Shown here in pieces: positions 43,381 through 52,638 of a stretch of DNA of 64,000 nucleotides. The DNA is from Stenotrophomonas lactitubi (GTDB lineage Bacteria > Pseudomonadota > Gammaproteobacteria > Xanthomonadales > Xanthomonadaceae). The position numbers were made by a program, and so were the translations under genes. Under the pieces are notes generated by a model. The model was given only the letters and a program-made list of their open reading frames with translations, did no database searches and had not been told where the DNA came from. Numbering within the stretch: the first letter of the stretch is position 1; each line of letters starts with the position of its first letter. The stretch lies in assembly GCF_002803515.1 (NCBI RefSeq), contig NZ_PHQX01000001.1, positions 1,736,001-1,800,000 on the forward strand, read 5' to 3'.

Positions 43381-46140
43381 GTGGACCAAGGGATCATCGC
43401 CAGCCTGCTGCAGCATCCGCTCGCCTCGGCGCTGGTCATCGTCGACCGTAGCGGGCGCCCGCTCGCGGCCAATCCGGCCGCGCGCGAGCATGGCCTGCCG
43501 GCTACGGTGGCCGCCTACGCGCCGATGCTGGAAGACCTGCGCCTGCTGGCCGCCGACGGTGGCATCGTCGCCTGCACGCTGCCAGGCGGCCCACGCGGCC
43601 ACTACGATGGCCACCTGCGCGCCGTGCATGACAACAGCGGCAACCTGCTTGCCTTCACCCTCAGCGTGCCCGAGCCGGTGCCGATCGACGGCGGTGGCCG
43701 CTGGGAACTTGCGCTGGACAGCGCCGGCCACAGTCTGTGGGACTGGGACATCCCCAGCGACCGGGTGGCCCGCACGCCCGCGCTGGGTGAGGAAACCGCC
43801 ACCCAGATTCTAGCGCGCGTGCACGCCGACGACATCACCCAGGTGCGTGCCGCGCTGGATGAACACCTGCAGGGTGGCAGCGAGCAGTACAGCGCCCAGT
43901 TCCGCTTTCGCCAGGCCGATGGCCAGTGGCGATGGGTGCTGGACCGCGGTCGGGTGGTGGCCCGTACCGCCGATGGCCAGCCGCTGCGCATGGTCGGCAC
44001 CCATACCGACATCGAGCAGCAGAAGCAGCTGGAAGCCATGCTGCAGGAGCAGCAGCTGCACCTGCGCGAAGCCCAGCGCATCGCCAGCATGGGCAGCTGG
44101 TCGTTCGATCCGCACAGCCGCCACTTCTGGTGGTCGCCGGAGCTGCGCTCGCTGCTGGCGCTGCAGCAAGGCAGCATCCCGGGGCAGCGACGCTGGCTCA
44201 AGCAGCTGCACCCCCGCTCACGCGGCGCACTGCGTGCCGCCTGGCGGCGCCTGTGGCGTGATGGCCGCGCCGCCAACATCGAACTGGAACTGACCCGCGG
44301 CAACGAACCCTCCCAGCACCTGCGGCTGTGGATGCAACCGCTGCTGGACATGGACGGCCAGCCCAAGCGCTTGCTGGGGCAGGTGCAGAACATCACCGAA
44401 CAGCACCAGACCGATGCGCTCATCCGCTGGCGCACCGAACTGCTCAACCGCGTATCCGCGCTGGGCCGCATCGGCGGCTGCGAGATCGAAGTTGCCACGC
44501 GCAACATGCAATGGACCGAGGAGTGCTATCGCATCCACGGCCTGCGCAAGGAACCGATCACCCTCGACCAGGCGCTCGCACTGTACGCCGAGGATTCGCG
44601 TGCGGCGTTCGAAGCGGCGCTGGGGCGGATTGCCGGTGGCGGCCTGCCCGAGCAGCTGGATCTGTGCTTCTACCGCCAATCCGGCCTGCGCGTATGGGTG
44701 CAGGTGCTGATCGAACTGGATCGTCGCGATGGCCTGCCGCCACGCTTCGTGGTCCTGTTCCGTGACATCACCCGCGAGCGTGAAGCCAACGAACGCATCG
44801 AGCTGCTTGCGCACTACGATCTACTCACCGGGCTGCCCAACCGGGTTCTGCTGGGTGAGCAGACGTCCGAGGCCATCGAGGAGGCGCGCGATCGCGGCAC
44901 CTCACTGGCCATGCTGTTCATCGACCTGGACGGCTTCAAGAACATCAACGACAGCTTCGGCCATGCCACCGGCGATGCGCTGCTGAAGGCCGCCGCGACC
45001 CGCCTGCACCAGAACCTGCGCAACAACGACCTGTTCGGCCGTTTCAGTGGCGACGAGTTCATCGTGGTGCTGCGCGACCTGGCCGAGCCGGAAGATGCCG
45101 GGCACGTAGCGCGCAAGCTGATCAATTCGCTGGCCGAACCACTGCGTCGCGGCGATACCACCTTGAAGGTGGGCGCCAGCGTGGGCATCGCCATGCTCGG
45201 CGAGAGCCAGACCGACTTCGATTCGCTGCTGCGCGCAGCCGACGCGGCGATGTACGCGGCCAAGGAAGCCGGTCGCAATACCTATCAGTATTACAGCCAG
45301 GACGCGCTGGCGCGGATCCAGCGGCGGTTGGAGATCGAGCATGGCCTGCATGGCGCCATCGAGCGCGACGAGTTCAGCCTGGCCTATCAGCCGCTGCTGC
45401 ACGCCCATCACGGAGAGCCGCCGGCAATAGAAGCGCTGCTGCGCTGGCATCGCCCGGGCATCGGCTACTGCAGCCCGGCCGAGTTCATTCCTATTGCCGA
45501 GAAGTGCGGCGAGATCGTCCGCATCGGCGACTGGGTGTTGTCCGAAGCCTGTCGCCAGGCGGCAGCATGGGACCGTGCCGGCCTGCATTTCGAGCGCATT
45601 GCGGTAAACGTGTCGGCGGTGCAGCTGCGTGATCGCGGCTTCGCTGAGCGGGTGATCGAAATCTGCCACGCGCACGGCTGGCCGCCGCAGCGGCTGGAGC
45701 TGGAACTGACCGAATCGGCGCTGATCCGTGACACCGACATCCTGCGCCACTGCTTCGATGTGCTTGAACGGCATGGCGTGCCGCTGGCGGTCGATGACTT
45801 CGGTACCGGCTTCTCCAACCTCAACTACCTCAACCGCTTCCCGGTTGGTCGCCTGAAGATCGATCGCAGCTTCGTGCAGGGCATGCTGCATGATTCCGGT
45901 ACCGCCGAGGTCACCCAGGCCATCGTGCACCTCGGCCACGCGCTGGGCATGAAAGTGGTGGCCGAGGGCGTGGAAACGCACCAGGAAGAAGACATGCTGC
46001 GCCGGCAGGGCTGCGACGAGATCCAGGGCTACCTGTACTCGCGCCCGCTCAGTCCGCGGGACCTGGCGCAATGGCTGCGCCAGCAGCACGCCGCACCCGG
46101 CCGCACCGATGCCGCCAGCGAAGTGGTGCTGGCGCGCTGA
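43381..46140 (+). CDS. Multi-PAS GGDEF-EAL protein
   Basis: 919 residues, no membrane helix. Three or four PAS-type domains (to ~470) precede a GGDEF domain with SGDEF (556-560) and an intact I-site RNND (547-550), then an EAL domain with E684, AVNVSAVQL, ELTES, DDFGTG, KIDRSF and AEGVET all intact. Phosphodiesterase activity is likely. Cyclase activity is possible despite the Gly-to-Ser change. GTG start at 43381 with GGAG 9 nt upstream; the frame is open far upstream without domain character. Divergent from ravS. Confidence 0.88.
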   Translation: MDQGIIASLLQHPLASALVIVDRSGRPLAANPAAREHGLPATVAAYAPMLEDLRLLAADGGIVACTLPGGPRGHYDGHLRAVHDNSGNLLAFTLSVPEPVPIDGGGRWELALDSAGHSLWDWDIPSDRVARTPALGEETATQILARVHADDITQVRAALDEHLQGGSEQYSAQFRFRQADGQWRWVLDRGRVVARTADGQPLRMVGTHTDIEQQKQLEAMLQEQQLHLREAQRIASMGSWSFDPHSRHFWWSPELRSLLALQQGSIPGQRRWLKQLHPRSRGALRAAWRRLWRDGRAANIELELTRGNEPSQHLRLWMQPLLDMDGQPKRLLGQVQNITEQHQTDALIRWRTELLNRVSALGRIGGCEIEVATRNMQWTEECYRIHGLRKEPITLDQALALYAEDSRAAFEAALGRIAGGGLPEQLDLCFYRQSGLRVWVQVLIELDRRDGLPPRFVVLFRDITREREANERIELLAHYDLLTGLPNRVLLGEQTSEAIEEARDRGTSLAMLFIDLDGFKNINDSFGHATGDALLKAAATRLHQNLRNNDLFGRFSGDEFIVVLRDLAEPEDAGHVARKLINSLAEPLRRGDTTLKVGASVGIAMLGESQTDFDSLLRAADAAMYAAKEAGRNTYQYYSQDALARIQRRLEIEHGLHGAIERDEFSLAYQPLLHAHHGEPPAIEALLRWHRPGIGYCSPAEFIPIAEKCGEIVRIGDWVLSEACRQAAAWDRAGLHFERIAVNVSAVQLRDRGFAERVIEICHAHGWPPQRLELELTESALIRDTDILRHCFDVLERHGVPLAVDDFGTGFSNLNYLNRFPVGRLKIDRSFVQGMLHDSGTAEVTQAIVHLGHALGMKVVAEGVETHQEEDMLRRQGCDEIQGYLYSRPLSPRDLAQWLRQQHAAPGRTDAASEVVLAR

Positions 46141-46161
46141 GGCGCCACGACCCTGCCTTGG

Positions 46162-46303
46162 TGGGTGCCGACCGTTGGTCGGCACTGATGTCGGCACGCG
46201 CGATCATCCACGCATGGCGTGGATCTACACTGCTCTGGTAGATGCCGACCTTGGTCGGCATTGATGCCTGCACGCGCGATCATCCACGCATGGCGTGGAT
46301 CTA
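46162..46303. repeat. Tandem duplicate of a paired-palindrome unit
   Basis: Two ~75-bp units, each with a GTGCCGACC/GGTCGGCA hairpin followed by an ATCCACGC/GCGTGGAT hairpin and joined by GCACGCGCGATC. The last bases of unit two form the stop codon of the gene at 46301. Confidence 0.75.
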
Positions 46304-46828
46304 GTGCGGCGCGGCAACCAGCCTCTGCGGAAACTCGGACCGCAGCCGTGCGCGCACCGCTTCGACCACGTTGGCATAGCGTCGCCGCTGGATGTAAAAG
46401 CCCATATAGAACAGCAGCAGGGCCACCAGCATCGGCGACGCCGCCGGGCGTACCAGAATGATCGGCACCATCATCAGCGTCAGGCCCAGCGCGAACCAGC
46501 TGCACAGCCCGACCACCCGCACCTCCCGGCGCCGCGCGTCGAGCATCACCCGGCCGCGCATCAGCGGAAAGTAGCGACCGCCGAAGCTGGGTGCGAAGCT
46601 CTCGCGAAAGGCGACACTGCCGTCCGGCAGCGCGCGGAACACCAGGCGAAGCCAGGTATCGGTCGGCAGGTCATGCTCCAGGCCGGCCAACGAAAGCTGG
46701 GCCAGTTCGGTCGGCGTAGCGGCGATGCGTTGGTTGAACAAGGCGATGCCGGTACGGAAGAAGAACGGCGCCCACATCACCAGCAGAAGGACTTCGACCA
46801 GCAGCAAGGTAATCAGTGCGATGGCCAT
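46301..46828 (-). CDS. Small inner-membrane protein, unknown function
   Basis: 175 residues: one helix at the N-terminus (3-24), a ~85-residue soluble middle (FRALPDGSVAFRESFAPSFGGRYFPLMRGRVML), and two close helices near 110-145. No family was recognised. Its TAG stop lies in the repeat at 46301, so the repeat insertion may have changed the C-terminus. ATG at 46828. Confidence 0.65.
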   Translation of the reverse strand: MAIALITLLLVEVLLLVMWAPFFFRTGIALFNQRIAATPTELAQLSLAGLEHDLPTDTWLRLVFRALPDGSVAFRESFAPSFGGRYFPLMRGRVMLDARRREVRVVGLCSWFALGLTLMMVPIILVRPAASPMLVALLLFYMGFYIQRRRYANVVEAVRARLRSEFPQRLVAAPH

Positions 46829-46873
46829 CGGTCTTCCATGAACAGGACCGGCGCATCATGCCATGGGGAGCTT

Positions 46874-46897
46874 CATCCACGCATGGCGTGGATCTAC
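46874..46897. repeat. GTAG-type palindrome ending a small gene
   Basis: Inverted GTAGATCCACGCCATGCGTG copy. The TAG of its GTAG is the stop codon of the gene at 46894-47109. Confidence 0.75.
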
Positions 46898-47109
46898 TTC
46901 AACGCACTGCCATCCAGCCCCAGGTCCCACGCCAACCCCAGCAGGTCGTCGCCGGCCACAGCGGGGGCGGGGCGCGCATCAGCCAGCTGCTGCAGCTCCT
47001 GTATTTCTTCGCGGGCCACCTCTTCCAGCTGCCGCAGCTGCTCACGTACGCTCGCATTGCGCGGGCGTTCGTTCTCGTTGATCGGGGGCAGGGCGCGGAT
47101 CAGGGTCAT
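46894..47109 (-). CDS. Small helical protein, unknown function
   Basis: 71 residues from an ATG at 47109; charged helix in the middle (SVREQLRQLEEVAREEIQELQQLAD), then DDLLGLAWDLGLDGSALK. It was not recognised. Codon use looks like its neighbours. It sits just after the terminator of the chemoreceptor gene, so it needs its own promoter or read-through. Confidence 0.5.
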   Translation of the reverse strand: MTLIRALPPINENERPRNASVREQLRQLEEVAREEIQELQQLADARPAPAVAGDDLLGLAWDLGLDGSALK

Positions 47110-47148
47110 GGTGCGCTTGCAGGATGCATCCAAAGGCGGGTCACACGC

Positions 47149-47174
47149 AAAGGCCCCGGCAGAACCGGGGCCTT
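47149..47174 (-). terminator. Terminator of the chemoreceptor gene
   Basis: Minus-strand AAGGCCCCGGTTCTGCCGGG plus CCTTT: a strong stem with a short T-run, 34 bp past the stop. Confidence 0.7.
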
Positions 47175-47207
47175 GCACGCTGCCGGAAGAGGCAGCGGAC
47201 ATCAGGA

Positions 47208-48398
47208 TCAGAACAGCTCGACCGTACCGGCGCCCATGCTCTGCTGGGCAACCGGCTTGTGCGGCGGGCGTTCCCATTCGCTGCGCAGTTCGCGCAGGCG
47301 GCTGCCGGTGCGCTGCAGGGCCGAGGCGATTTCCTCGTCGAACACGCCGCCGTTGCGGTGCAGCAGTTCCTGCAGGGCCACCGCTTCGCGGTTGATTGCG
47401 GTCAGGCGGTCCAGGTGGGTATGTACGCCGCCCAGCGCCTGGGTGGCGATGTCCTCGAACTGCAGGGCGCGCACGGCTTCGGCTACGCTGCCATCGATCG
47501 AACGCGCGCAGTCGGACACTTCGCGCATGCCGTCACCCAGCGACGCATTGATCTGCGCCACGTTGTCCAGCATCGCCGCGGCTTCCTGGCGCGCTTCACG
47601 GGAGCGGTCCATATCGCGCGAGGCCATGTGCGAAACCGTCTCGCGGACCTTGGCGATGGCGTCCTTGGAGCTGTGTGCCAGCTTGCGGATCTGCTCGTTG
47701 AAGGTGGTCGAGCGCTCGGACAGGTTGCGTACTTCGTCGGCGACCACGGCGAAACCACGACCGGCTTCACCGGCGCGCGCAGCTTCGATGGCGGCGTTCA
47801 GGGCCAGCAGGTTGGTCTGGTCGGCAATCGACTTGACGTCTTCCAGCAGCGCGAAGATGCCATCCAGGTGCTGCGCCATCTGGTCGATGTGCTGCACGGT
47901 GGTGCTGCTCTGGCCGCTCACCTGTTCCAGCGCTTCCACCAGCTGTTCCATGCGGTGGCTGGCGTGCTGGGCGAAGCGGGCAACGTCGAGGCCAGCGCCG
48001 CCTTCGTCACCGGCGCGGTCGACGATGCGCGACAGCGCCTGGCTCTGCTGGCGCGACTTGCGGTTCATCGCATCGAAGCTGCCGCCGAGGCTGGAGACGG
48101 CCTGGCGGATCAGGTCGCGGGCGCGTTCCACTTCGCCACGCGAACCGTCGATCTCGTTGCCGACGAAGTTGCGCAGCTCGGTCAGCAGCTGGTCCTGCTC
48201 ACGCAGGACACGGGCATGTTCCGGGGAACGGTGCGCCTGGGCGCGGGCGGTCCACCACGCAAAGCCGAGCCAGCTCAGCGTCATCGTGGTCAGGATCGCC
48301 CAACGCAGGGCGACCGGCCATTCGAAACCGATGGCGAAGGGGAGCAGCAGGGTCAGAGCCAGGGGGGCGGCCAGACGGATGAAAATGCGTGAGTACAT
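47208..48398 (-). CDS. Methyl-accepting chemotaxis protein without a periplasmic domain
   Basis: 396 residues. Two close transmembrane helices at the N-terminus (~8-25 and ~30-48) leave almost no periplasmic loop. The rest is a coiled-coil signalling domain with the conserved tip [20 protein letters not shown] and [18 protein letters not shown]. No HAMP domain was seen. The ATG at 48398 was chosen over a GTG at 48419, because the sigma-28 promoter predicts a start near 48420. It is under FliA and so part of the flagellar regulon. Confidence 0.88.
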   Translation of the reverse strand: MYSRIFIRLAAPLALTLLLPFAIGFEWPVALRWAILTTMTLSWLGFAWWTARAQAHRSPEHARVLREQDQLLTELRNFVGNEIDGSRGEVERARDLIRQAVSSLGGSFDAMNRKSRQQSQALSRIVDRAGDEGGAGLDVARFAQHASHRMEQLVEALEQVSGQSSTTVQHIDQMAQHLDGIFALLEDVKSIADQTNLLALNAAIEAARAGEAGRGFAVVADEVRNLSERSTTFNEQIRKLAHSSKDAIAKVRETVSHMASRDMDRSREARQEAAAMLDNVAQINASLGDGMREVSDCARSIDGSVAEAVRALQFEDIATQALGGVHTHLDRLTAINREAVALQELLHRNGGVFDEEIASALQRTGSRLRELRSEWERPPHKPVAQQSMGAGTVELF

Positions 48399-48426
48399 GG
48401 ACGTTCTCGGGAGGTGCACGGAGGAT

Positions 48427-48453
48427 GTATCGGCCGTACCCCCCTTCTCTTTA
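48427..48453 (-). promoter_or_regulatory. Sigma-28 promoter of the chemoreceptor gene
   Basis: Minus-strand TAAAGAGA, an 11-nt spacer, then GCCGATAC, one base off the -10 consensus. Confidence 0.85.
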
Positions 48454-48515
48454 ACGTCGATGTGCTCCGAAATGCATTCTGAATGCGCCGGTTTTCCGGC
48501 GCGCCCGGGTGGTCT

Positions 48516-48556
48516 GGGGTCAGGGCCCTATCCCTGCAGGAAAGGGATCCGACCCC
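48516..48556. repeat. GGGGTC-type palindrome
   Basis: Third copy of the family seen at 35405 and 35459, with arms GGGGTC/GACCCC and inner CCCT/AGGG. It lies 5 bp past the hflD stop. Confidence 0.65.
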
Positions 48557-48561
48557 GCACT

Positions 48562-49176
48562 TCAGGCCAGCTGCCGGTCCACGGCCTCGACCATCGCCTT
48601 GCGGCTGAGCAGGAAATCCCAGTAGCTGCCACCCAGCTGCCGCCACAGCACCGCGGCGCGCACGGCGGCCAGCAGCAGTGCACGGATCTCGGCCACCACG
48701 CCGGCCTGGCCCAGGTAGTGCGGGTTGCCCTGCACCATCACCCTCGGCTTGAGGTGGCTGATGGTGTCCGCATACAGGCCGCCCAGCGCGGCCAGTACAT
48801 CCGGGTGTCCGCTGTCTCCCAGCGCGGCGGCCTGCTGCTGGGCGCGCTCGATACCCGAGGCGACCTTGTTCACGGTGGCCCCGTCCTGCACGAACCGGCG
48901 CTCCAGCTGCAGCACCGACAGGGCCAGCTTGGGCAGGATCGGATCCTGGCCCTGGCTGCGGAAATGGTTGTGCAGCAGGCGCAGGCCGGACTTCAGTGCG
49001 TGCCGATCACCAAACACCGCCTGCGGCGAGGACGCATCGATGCGGAACACGCTGTCCACGGCGGTGCGCACGGCAGCGGCGTCGGAATGGCCGGTATCGG
49101 CGATACGGCGTACCTGCTGCAGGGCCTGGGCAATGCCGGCCAAAGCCAGAACGCGGTCGTCGACAGTGAAACTCAT
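48562..49176 (-). CDS. hflD: HflD, high-frequency lysogenisation regulator homologue
   Basis: 204 residues, all-helical, with the HflD/YcfC landmarks [19 protein letters not shown] and [16 protein letters not shown]. In E. coli HflD is peripheral at the inner membrane and its gene follows mnmA, as here. The native role is unclear. Its ATG overlaps the mnmA stop (ATGA). Confidence 0.9.
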   Translation of the reverse strand: MSFTVDDRVLALAGIAQALQQVRRIADTGHSDAAAVRTAVDSVFRIDASSPQAVFGDRHALKSGLRLLHNHFRSQGQDPILPKLALSVLQLERRFVQDGATVNKVASGIERAQQQAAALGDSGHPDVLAALGGLYADTISHLKPRVMVQGNPHYLGQAGVVAEIRALLLAAVRAAVLWRQLGGSYWDFLLSRKAMVEAVDRQLA

Positions 49177-50315
49177 GCAGCGAGTACCTCAAAAGGGGAA
49201 GGGGTGGTGCGCAGGCGCTGTTCCAGCGGTGCGTCGGTGGCGGCGATCACCGCGCCACCCAGGCAGATCTCACCGTCATACAGCACCAGGGATTGCCCGG
49301 GGGTGACTGCACGCTGCGGCCGGGCGAACGAAACCTGCACGCTGCCGTCGTCCAGCACGTCCACCGTGCAGGGCTCATCCGGCTGCCGGTAGCGGGTCTG
49401 CGCGGTGCATTCAAAACGCCGTGCCGGCGGCGCACCGGCAATCCAGTGCGCGGTCTCCGAGCGCAGCCGGTTGGACAGCATCCACGGGCTGTCACGGTCC
49501 TGGTCCACGTACAGCACGTTGCTGGCCACGTCCTTGCCGACCACGTACCAGGGGGCGGCAGGGCGGCCGCGCACGCCGCCGATGTTCAGGCCTTCGCGCT
49601 GGCCCAGGGTGAAATAGAAAACGCCAGGGTGTTCAGCGATCACGCTGCCATCGCTGGGGTCCAGGATCTGCCCGGTTTTGGCCGGCAGGTAGCGTCCCAG
49701 GAACTCGCGGAAATCGCGCTCGCCGATGAAGCAGATGCCGGTCGAATCCTTCTTGGCGTGGGTCGGCAGGCTCACGTCGCGAGCAATCCGGCGCAGGTCG
49801 CTCTTTTCCAGATCGCCAATCGGGAACAGCGTGGCCGCCAGCTGTTCCTGCCCCAGCTGGTGCAGGAAGTAGCTCTGGTCCTTGGAACGGTCGGCGCCAC
49901 GCAGCAGCAGCCACTGATGGCCGCGCTGGGCAATGCGCGCGTAGTGCCCGGTGGCAATCCGCTCAGCGCCCAGCTCGCGGGCAGCATCGAGGAAGTGCTT
50001 GAACTTAACCTCGCGGTTGCACAGCACGTCCGGGTTCGGCGTGCGGCCGGCGGCGTACTCGGCAAGGAAGTGTTCGAACACCCCTTGCCAGTACTCGTTG
50101 GAGAAGTCGCGGAAATGGAACGGGATGCCCAGCAACCCGCAGACAGCCACCGCATCGCGGCGATCATCTTCAGCGCGGCAGTCACCGCTGCCGTCGTCGG
50201 CCCAGTTCTGCATGAACAGACCGGCCACGGCCTCGCCCTGCTGTACCAGCCGCCAGGCGGCCACGGAGGAATCCACGCCGCCAGACACGCCAACCATCAC
50301 CCGTGGGCTGCTCAT
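49173..50315 (-). CDS. mnmA: tRNA-specific 2-thiouridylase MnmA
   Basis: 380 residues. The PP-loop SGGVDSS is at 11-17, the catalytic Cys is in [14 protein letters not shown], and the second Cys in [13 protein letters not shown]. It makes 2-thiouridine at position 34 of tRNAs for Glu, Gln and Lys. The ATG at 50315 overlaps the Nudix stop by 4 nt. Operon order is YbjN-like, nudix, mnmA, hflD. Confidence 0.97.
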   Translation of the reverse strand: MSSPRVMVGVSGGVDSSVAAWRLVQQGEAVAGLFMQNWADDGSGDCRAEDDRRDAVAVCGLLGIPFHFRDFSNEYWQGVFEHFLAEYAAGRTPNPDVLCNREVKFKHFLDAARELGAERIATGHYARIAQRGHQWLLLRGADRSKDQSYFLHQLGQEQLAATLFPIGDLEKSDLRRIARDVSLPTHAKKDSTGICFIGERDFREFLGRYLPAKTGQILDPSDGSVIAEHPGVFYFTLGQREGLNIGGVRGRPAAPWYVVGKDVASNVLYVDQDRDSPWMLSNRLRSETAHWIAGAPPARRFECTAQTRYRQPDEPCTVDVLDDGSVQVSFARPQRAVTPGQSLVLYDGEICLGGAVIAATDAPLEQRLRTTPSPFEVLAA

Positions 50316-50773
50316 GCGACCTCCCGGACCAGTGCAAGCGGGTAGCGCTGGCCGGCCAGGTAGTCGGCCAGCACCTGCCAGACCAGCGGGCTGCGCTGGC
50401 GTCCGGCGGCGGCCTGCAGTTCGGCCGGGGTCATCCACAGCGCCCGATCGATGCCGGCATCCAGCGGCCGCGCCGGGTCGTGCGAGACCGGGCGCGCGGC
50501 ATAGCAGAAGCGCAGGAACGGGGTGCCGTCAGCGGCGGTCCATTGGTAGCAGCCGATGAAGGCGGTCAGTTCCACTGTCCAGCCGGTTTCCTCGACGGTC
50601 TCGCGCAGGGCGGCGGCAGCCAGGCTTTCGCCCGGCTCCAGGTGCCCGGCCGGCTGGTTCAGCACCTGCCGGCCTTCGATGGTCTCTTCAACCAGCAGCA
50701 CCCGGCCGCCGTCGACCACCACGGTGGCGACAGTTGCGTGCGGTGCCCAGCGCGGGTCCGGCGAGGTGTTCAA
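50312..50773 (-). CDS. nudJ: Nudix hydrolase (NudJ-like)
   Basis: 153 residues with a complete Nudix box [23 protein letters not shown]. The small size and position before mnmA match NudJ/YmfB, a phosphatase acting on thiamin pyrimidine pyrophosphate and nucleoside diphosphates. The start is TTG at 50773, one base after the upstream stop, with AGGA ~11 nt upstream; no ATG or GTG lies before the first conserved strand. Confidence 0.82.
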   Translation of the reverse strand: MNTSPDPRWAPHATVATVVVDGGRVLLVEETIEGRQVLNQPAGHLEPGESLAAAALRETVEETGWTVELTAFIGCYQWTAADGTPFLRFCYAARPVSHDPARPLDAGIDRALWMTPAELQAAAGRQRSPLVWQVLADYLAGQRYPLALVREVA

Positions 50774-50774
50774 C

Positions 50775-51272
50775 TCAGAGGTCGTCCTTCTTGGTCAGCT
50801 CCAGCTCCATCGCATCGGCGGTGCGGATGGCCGCATCGATGGCGTCGCTGAGCTGGTCGGAGGTGGCGTCGGCATCGATCTTCACCACGAACATCGCGGT
50901 CGACTCCTGCTTCACCCAGCCGCCCATCTTGGCATCCTGCGAGTCTTCCAGCAGGCGGTTGGCCACGGCCACCGGGAACTGCTTGGTCTGCGAGGTATAA
51001 CCCGGCGACCAGATCTCACGGATGTTGTGGGTACCGAAGTCTTCCACCGACGAGCGCACATAGACGATCTGGGTGCGATCGCCTTCGACGTCGAACACCA
51101 TCTGGTAGTCGCCGTCTTCATCCACCTCGTAGGTGTAGCCCAGCTTTTCCAGATGACGGGCAACGGCCTTGTCGGCCTTCGCGCTGTCAGTGGTGGTCGC
51201 AGCGCCAGCAGCGCCAGCGGTGCCAGCGGCAGCCAGGGCGATCAGCAGGGCGGAGAGAAGGGTCCTTTTCAT
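50775..51272 (-). CDS. Exported YbjN-like protein
   Basis: 165 residues: a signal peptide (1-22, ending AGAAGA) and a compact alpha/beta domain (HLEKLGYTYEVDEDGDYQMVF...VYVRSS...ANRLLEDSQDAKMGGW) of the YbjN/T3SS-chaperone-like fold. The function of exported members is unknown. ATG at 51272 with AGGA 6 nt upstream. It is the first gene of the mnmA operon, divergent from clpS. Confidence 0.72.
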   Translation of the reverse strand: MKRTLLSALLIALAAAGTAGAAGAATTTDSAKADKAVARHLEKLGYTYEVDEDGDYQMVFDVEGDRTQIVYVRSSVEDFGTHNIREIWSPGYTSQTKQFPVAVANRLLEDSQDAKMGGWVKQESTAMFVVKIDADATSDQLSDAIDAAIRTADAMELELTKKDDL

Positions 51273-51373
51273 GAAGATCCTGTGAAACCAAGAGTGTGGG
51301 AAGGTGCAATTGTGACGGCGGGCGTCCGTGCCGTCCATTCCGCGCAAGGCCGACGCAGGACCGTCTCACCCCT

Positions 51374-51379
51374 TATAAT
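51374..51379 (+). promoter_or_regulatory. -10 box of clpS
   Basis: A perfect TATAAT ending 6 bp before the clpS ATG. It predicts a transcript starting at or next to the ATG, so a leaderless mRNA. The -35 region (near 51351) is weak. Confidence 0.55.
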
Positions 51380-51385
51380 GGACCG

Positions 51386-51712
51386 ATGCCTCGCGAGTCC
51401 GCCCCCGATTCCCACCACGAGCACGGCGTTGCCGTGGAGCCCGCGCGCCCGGAAGTGGCGCCGCCGCCGTTCTATCAGGTCATGCTGCTCAATGACGACT
51501 ACTCCCCGATGGATTTCGTCGTGGACGTCCTGCAGCAGTTCTTCAACATGGACCTGGACAAGGCCACCCAGGTGATGCTGCATGTCCACACCCGTGGCCG
51601 TGGCGTCTGCGGTGTGTTCACCCGCGAAGTGGCCGAAACCAAGGTGGCCCAGGTCAACGAGTACGCGCGGATGAACCAGCATCCGTTGCTGTGCACGATG
51701 GAAAAGGCCTGA
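51386..51712 (+). CDS. clpS: ClpAP adaptor ClpS
   Basis: 108 residues. A disordered N-terminal ~35 residues is followed by the ClpS core: [25 protein letters not shown] (N-degron pocket), [28 protein letters not shown] (ClpA contact). It delivers proteins with N-terminal Leu, Phe, Trp or Tyr to ClpAP. No ribosome-binding site stands before the ATG, and the TATAAT at 51374 implies leaderless translation. The clpA gene is 1.06 kb downstream, split off by an opposite-strand gene. Confidence 0.95.
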   Translation: MPRESAPDSHHEHGVAVEPARPEVAPPPFYQVMLLNDDYSPMDFVVDVLQQFFNMDLDKATQVMLHVHTRGRGVCGVFTREVAETKVAQVNEYARMNQHPLLCTMEKA

Positions 51713-51725
51713 CCGCCCACGATCT

Positions 51726-51808
51726 GTAGAGCCGAGCCGATGCTCGGCTGCTTTCTGCCCGGGCGTATCGACCCTGGATGGAGCGTGCCCACCAAGGTGG
51801 GCACCTAC
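51726..51808. repeat. Two facing GTAG-type palindromes between clpS and the phosphotransferase gene
   Basis: A GTAGAGCCGAGC-type copy at 51726-51749 and an inverted GTAGGTGCCCACC-type copy at 51785-51808. They lie between convergent genes. Confidence 0.75.
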
Positions 51809-51825
51809 CAGGGCAGGCAGAGGGT

Positions 51826-52638
51826 TCACGCCTCCGCCAGCGCCTGCAAAGCCATCCCGGCTACCGCCTCATCGATGTCGGCCGGGTCGCCGTCATCCCG
51901 GAACCACACCGCTGACAGCCCGGCACTGGCCGCGATCCAGCGCAGCAGCCGCGTGCGCTCGATATCAGCCAGCCGGCAGACCTGTTCCAGCCGGGCATGG
52001 AAGCGCTCTGGCCGGGTGGCCACATGGATGCCCGGCCCGCACAGGTCCGGGTTGCTGAACATCGTGGTGTAGTCGAACGCACGGTCACCCAGCAGCCGCT
52101 TCGGGTCGATCGCCAGCCAACCCCGTGCGCCGAAATCCAGCACGTTGTCGTGGTGCAGGTCGCCATGCAGCGGCCGTATCTCCTGCTCGTCCTCCAGCAG
52201 TGCCATCGCCAGCGATCTGCACTGTTCCAGCAATGGCGGCAGCGGTGCCCTTGCCTGTAGCAGATCGGCGAACCATCTACGCAGGCAGACCAGATCTTCT
52301 GGCGGTGCGCTCCGTGGCCGGTGCAGCTGCTGCAGGACCTGGCACAGGATCATGGTGCAGGCGTCGTCCTCGCCCTTGATCGAACGTTGCCGCAGCGAGT
52401 CGCCGTGCGCCCGTTCGATCAGGATCGCCGGCCCCTCGTGGGCCAGCAGGCGTGCGGCACCGTCGCCGTTCCACCAGCGCAGCAGGCGATGGCCGTTCTG
52501 TTCCTCTGTCTCCGTGCTCACCTTCAACATGGCCGCCTCGCCAGAGGCGGTCAGCACCGGCCAGAGCCGGGCATGGGGGGTGCGGATCGAAGGACCATCA
52601 CGTCGCAATCGCCAGCGGCTCAGGTAGGGTTCGCTCAT
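51826..52638 (-). CDS. APH(6)-family aminoglycoside (streptomycin) phosphotransferase
   Basis: 270 residues. The kinase-like catalytic motif LHGDLHHDN is at 157-165 and the metal-binding IDPK at 177-180, with the downstream GDRAFDYTTM typical of the streptomycin/hydroxyurea phosphotransferase family. It would inactivate streptomycin by 6-phosphorylation; the native substrate could differ. Chromosomal enzymes of this family are known in Stenotrophomonas. It lies on the minus strand between clpS and clpA with its own start (ATG 52638). Composition matches the genome, which suggests long residence. Confidence 0.85.
   Translation of the reverse strand: MSEPYLSRWRLRRDGPSIRTPHARLWPVLTASGEAAMLKVSTETEEQNGHRLLRWWNGDGAARLLAHEGPAILIERAHGDSLRQRSIKGEDDACTMILCQVLQQLHRPRSAPPEDLVCLRRWFADLLQARAPLPPLLEQCRSLAMALLEDEQEIRPLHGDLHHDNVLDFGARGWLAIDPKRLLGDRAFDYTTMFSNPDLCGPGIHVATRPERFHARLEQVCRLADIERTRLLRWIAASAGLSAVWFRDDGDPADIDEAVAGMALQALAEA

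Noticed and set aside
48399..48419. GTG start of the chemoreceptor at 48419
   Set aside because: It would lie at the predicted sigma-28 transcript start with no ribosome-binding site. The ATG at 48398 has GAG 7 nt upstream.
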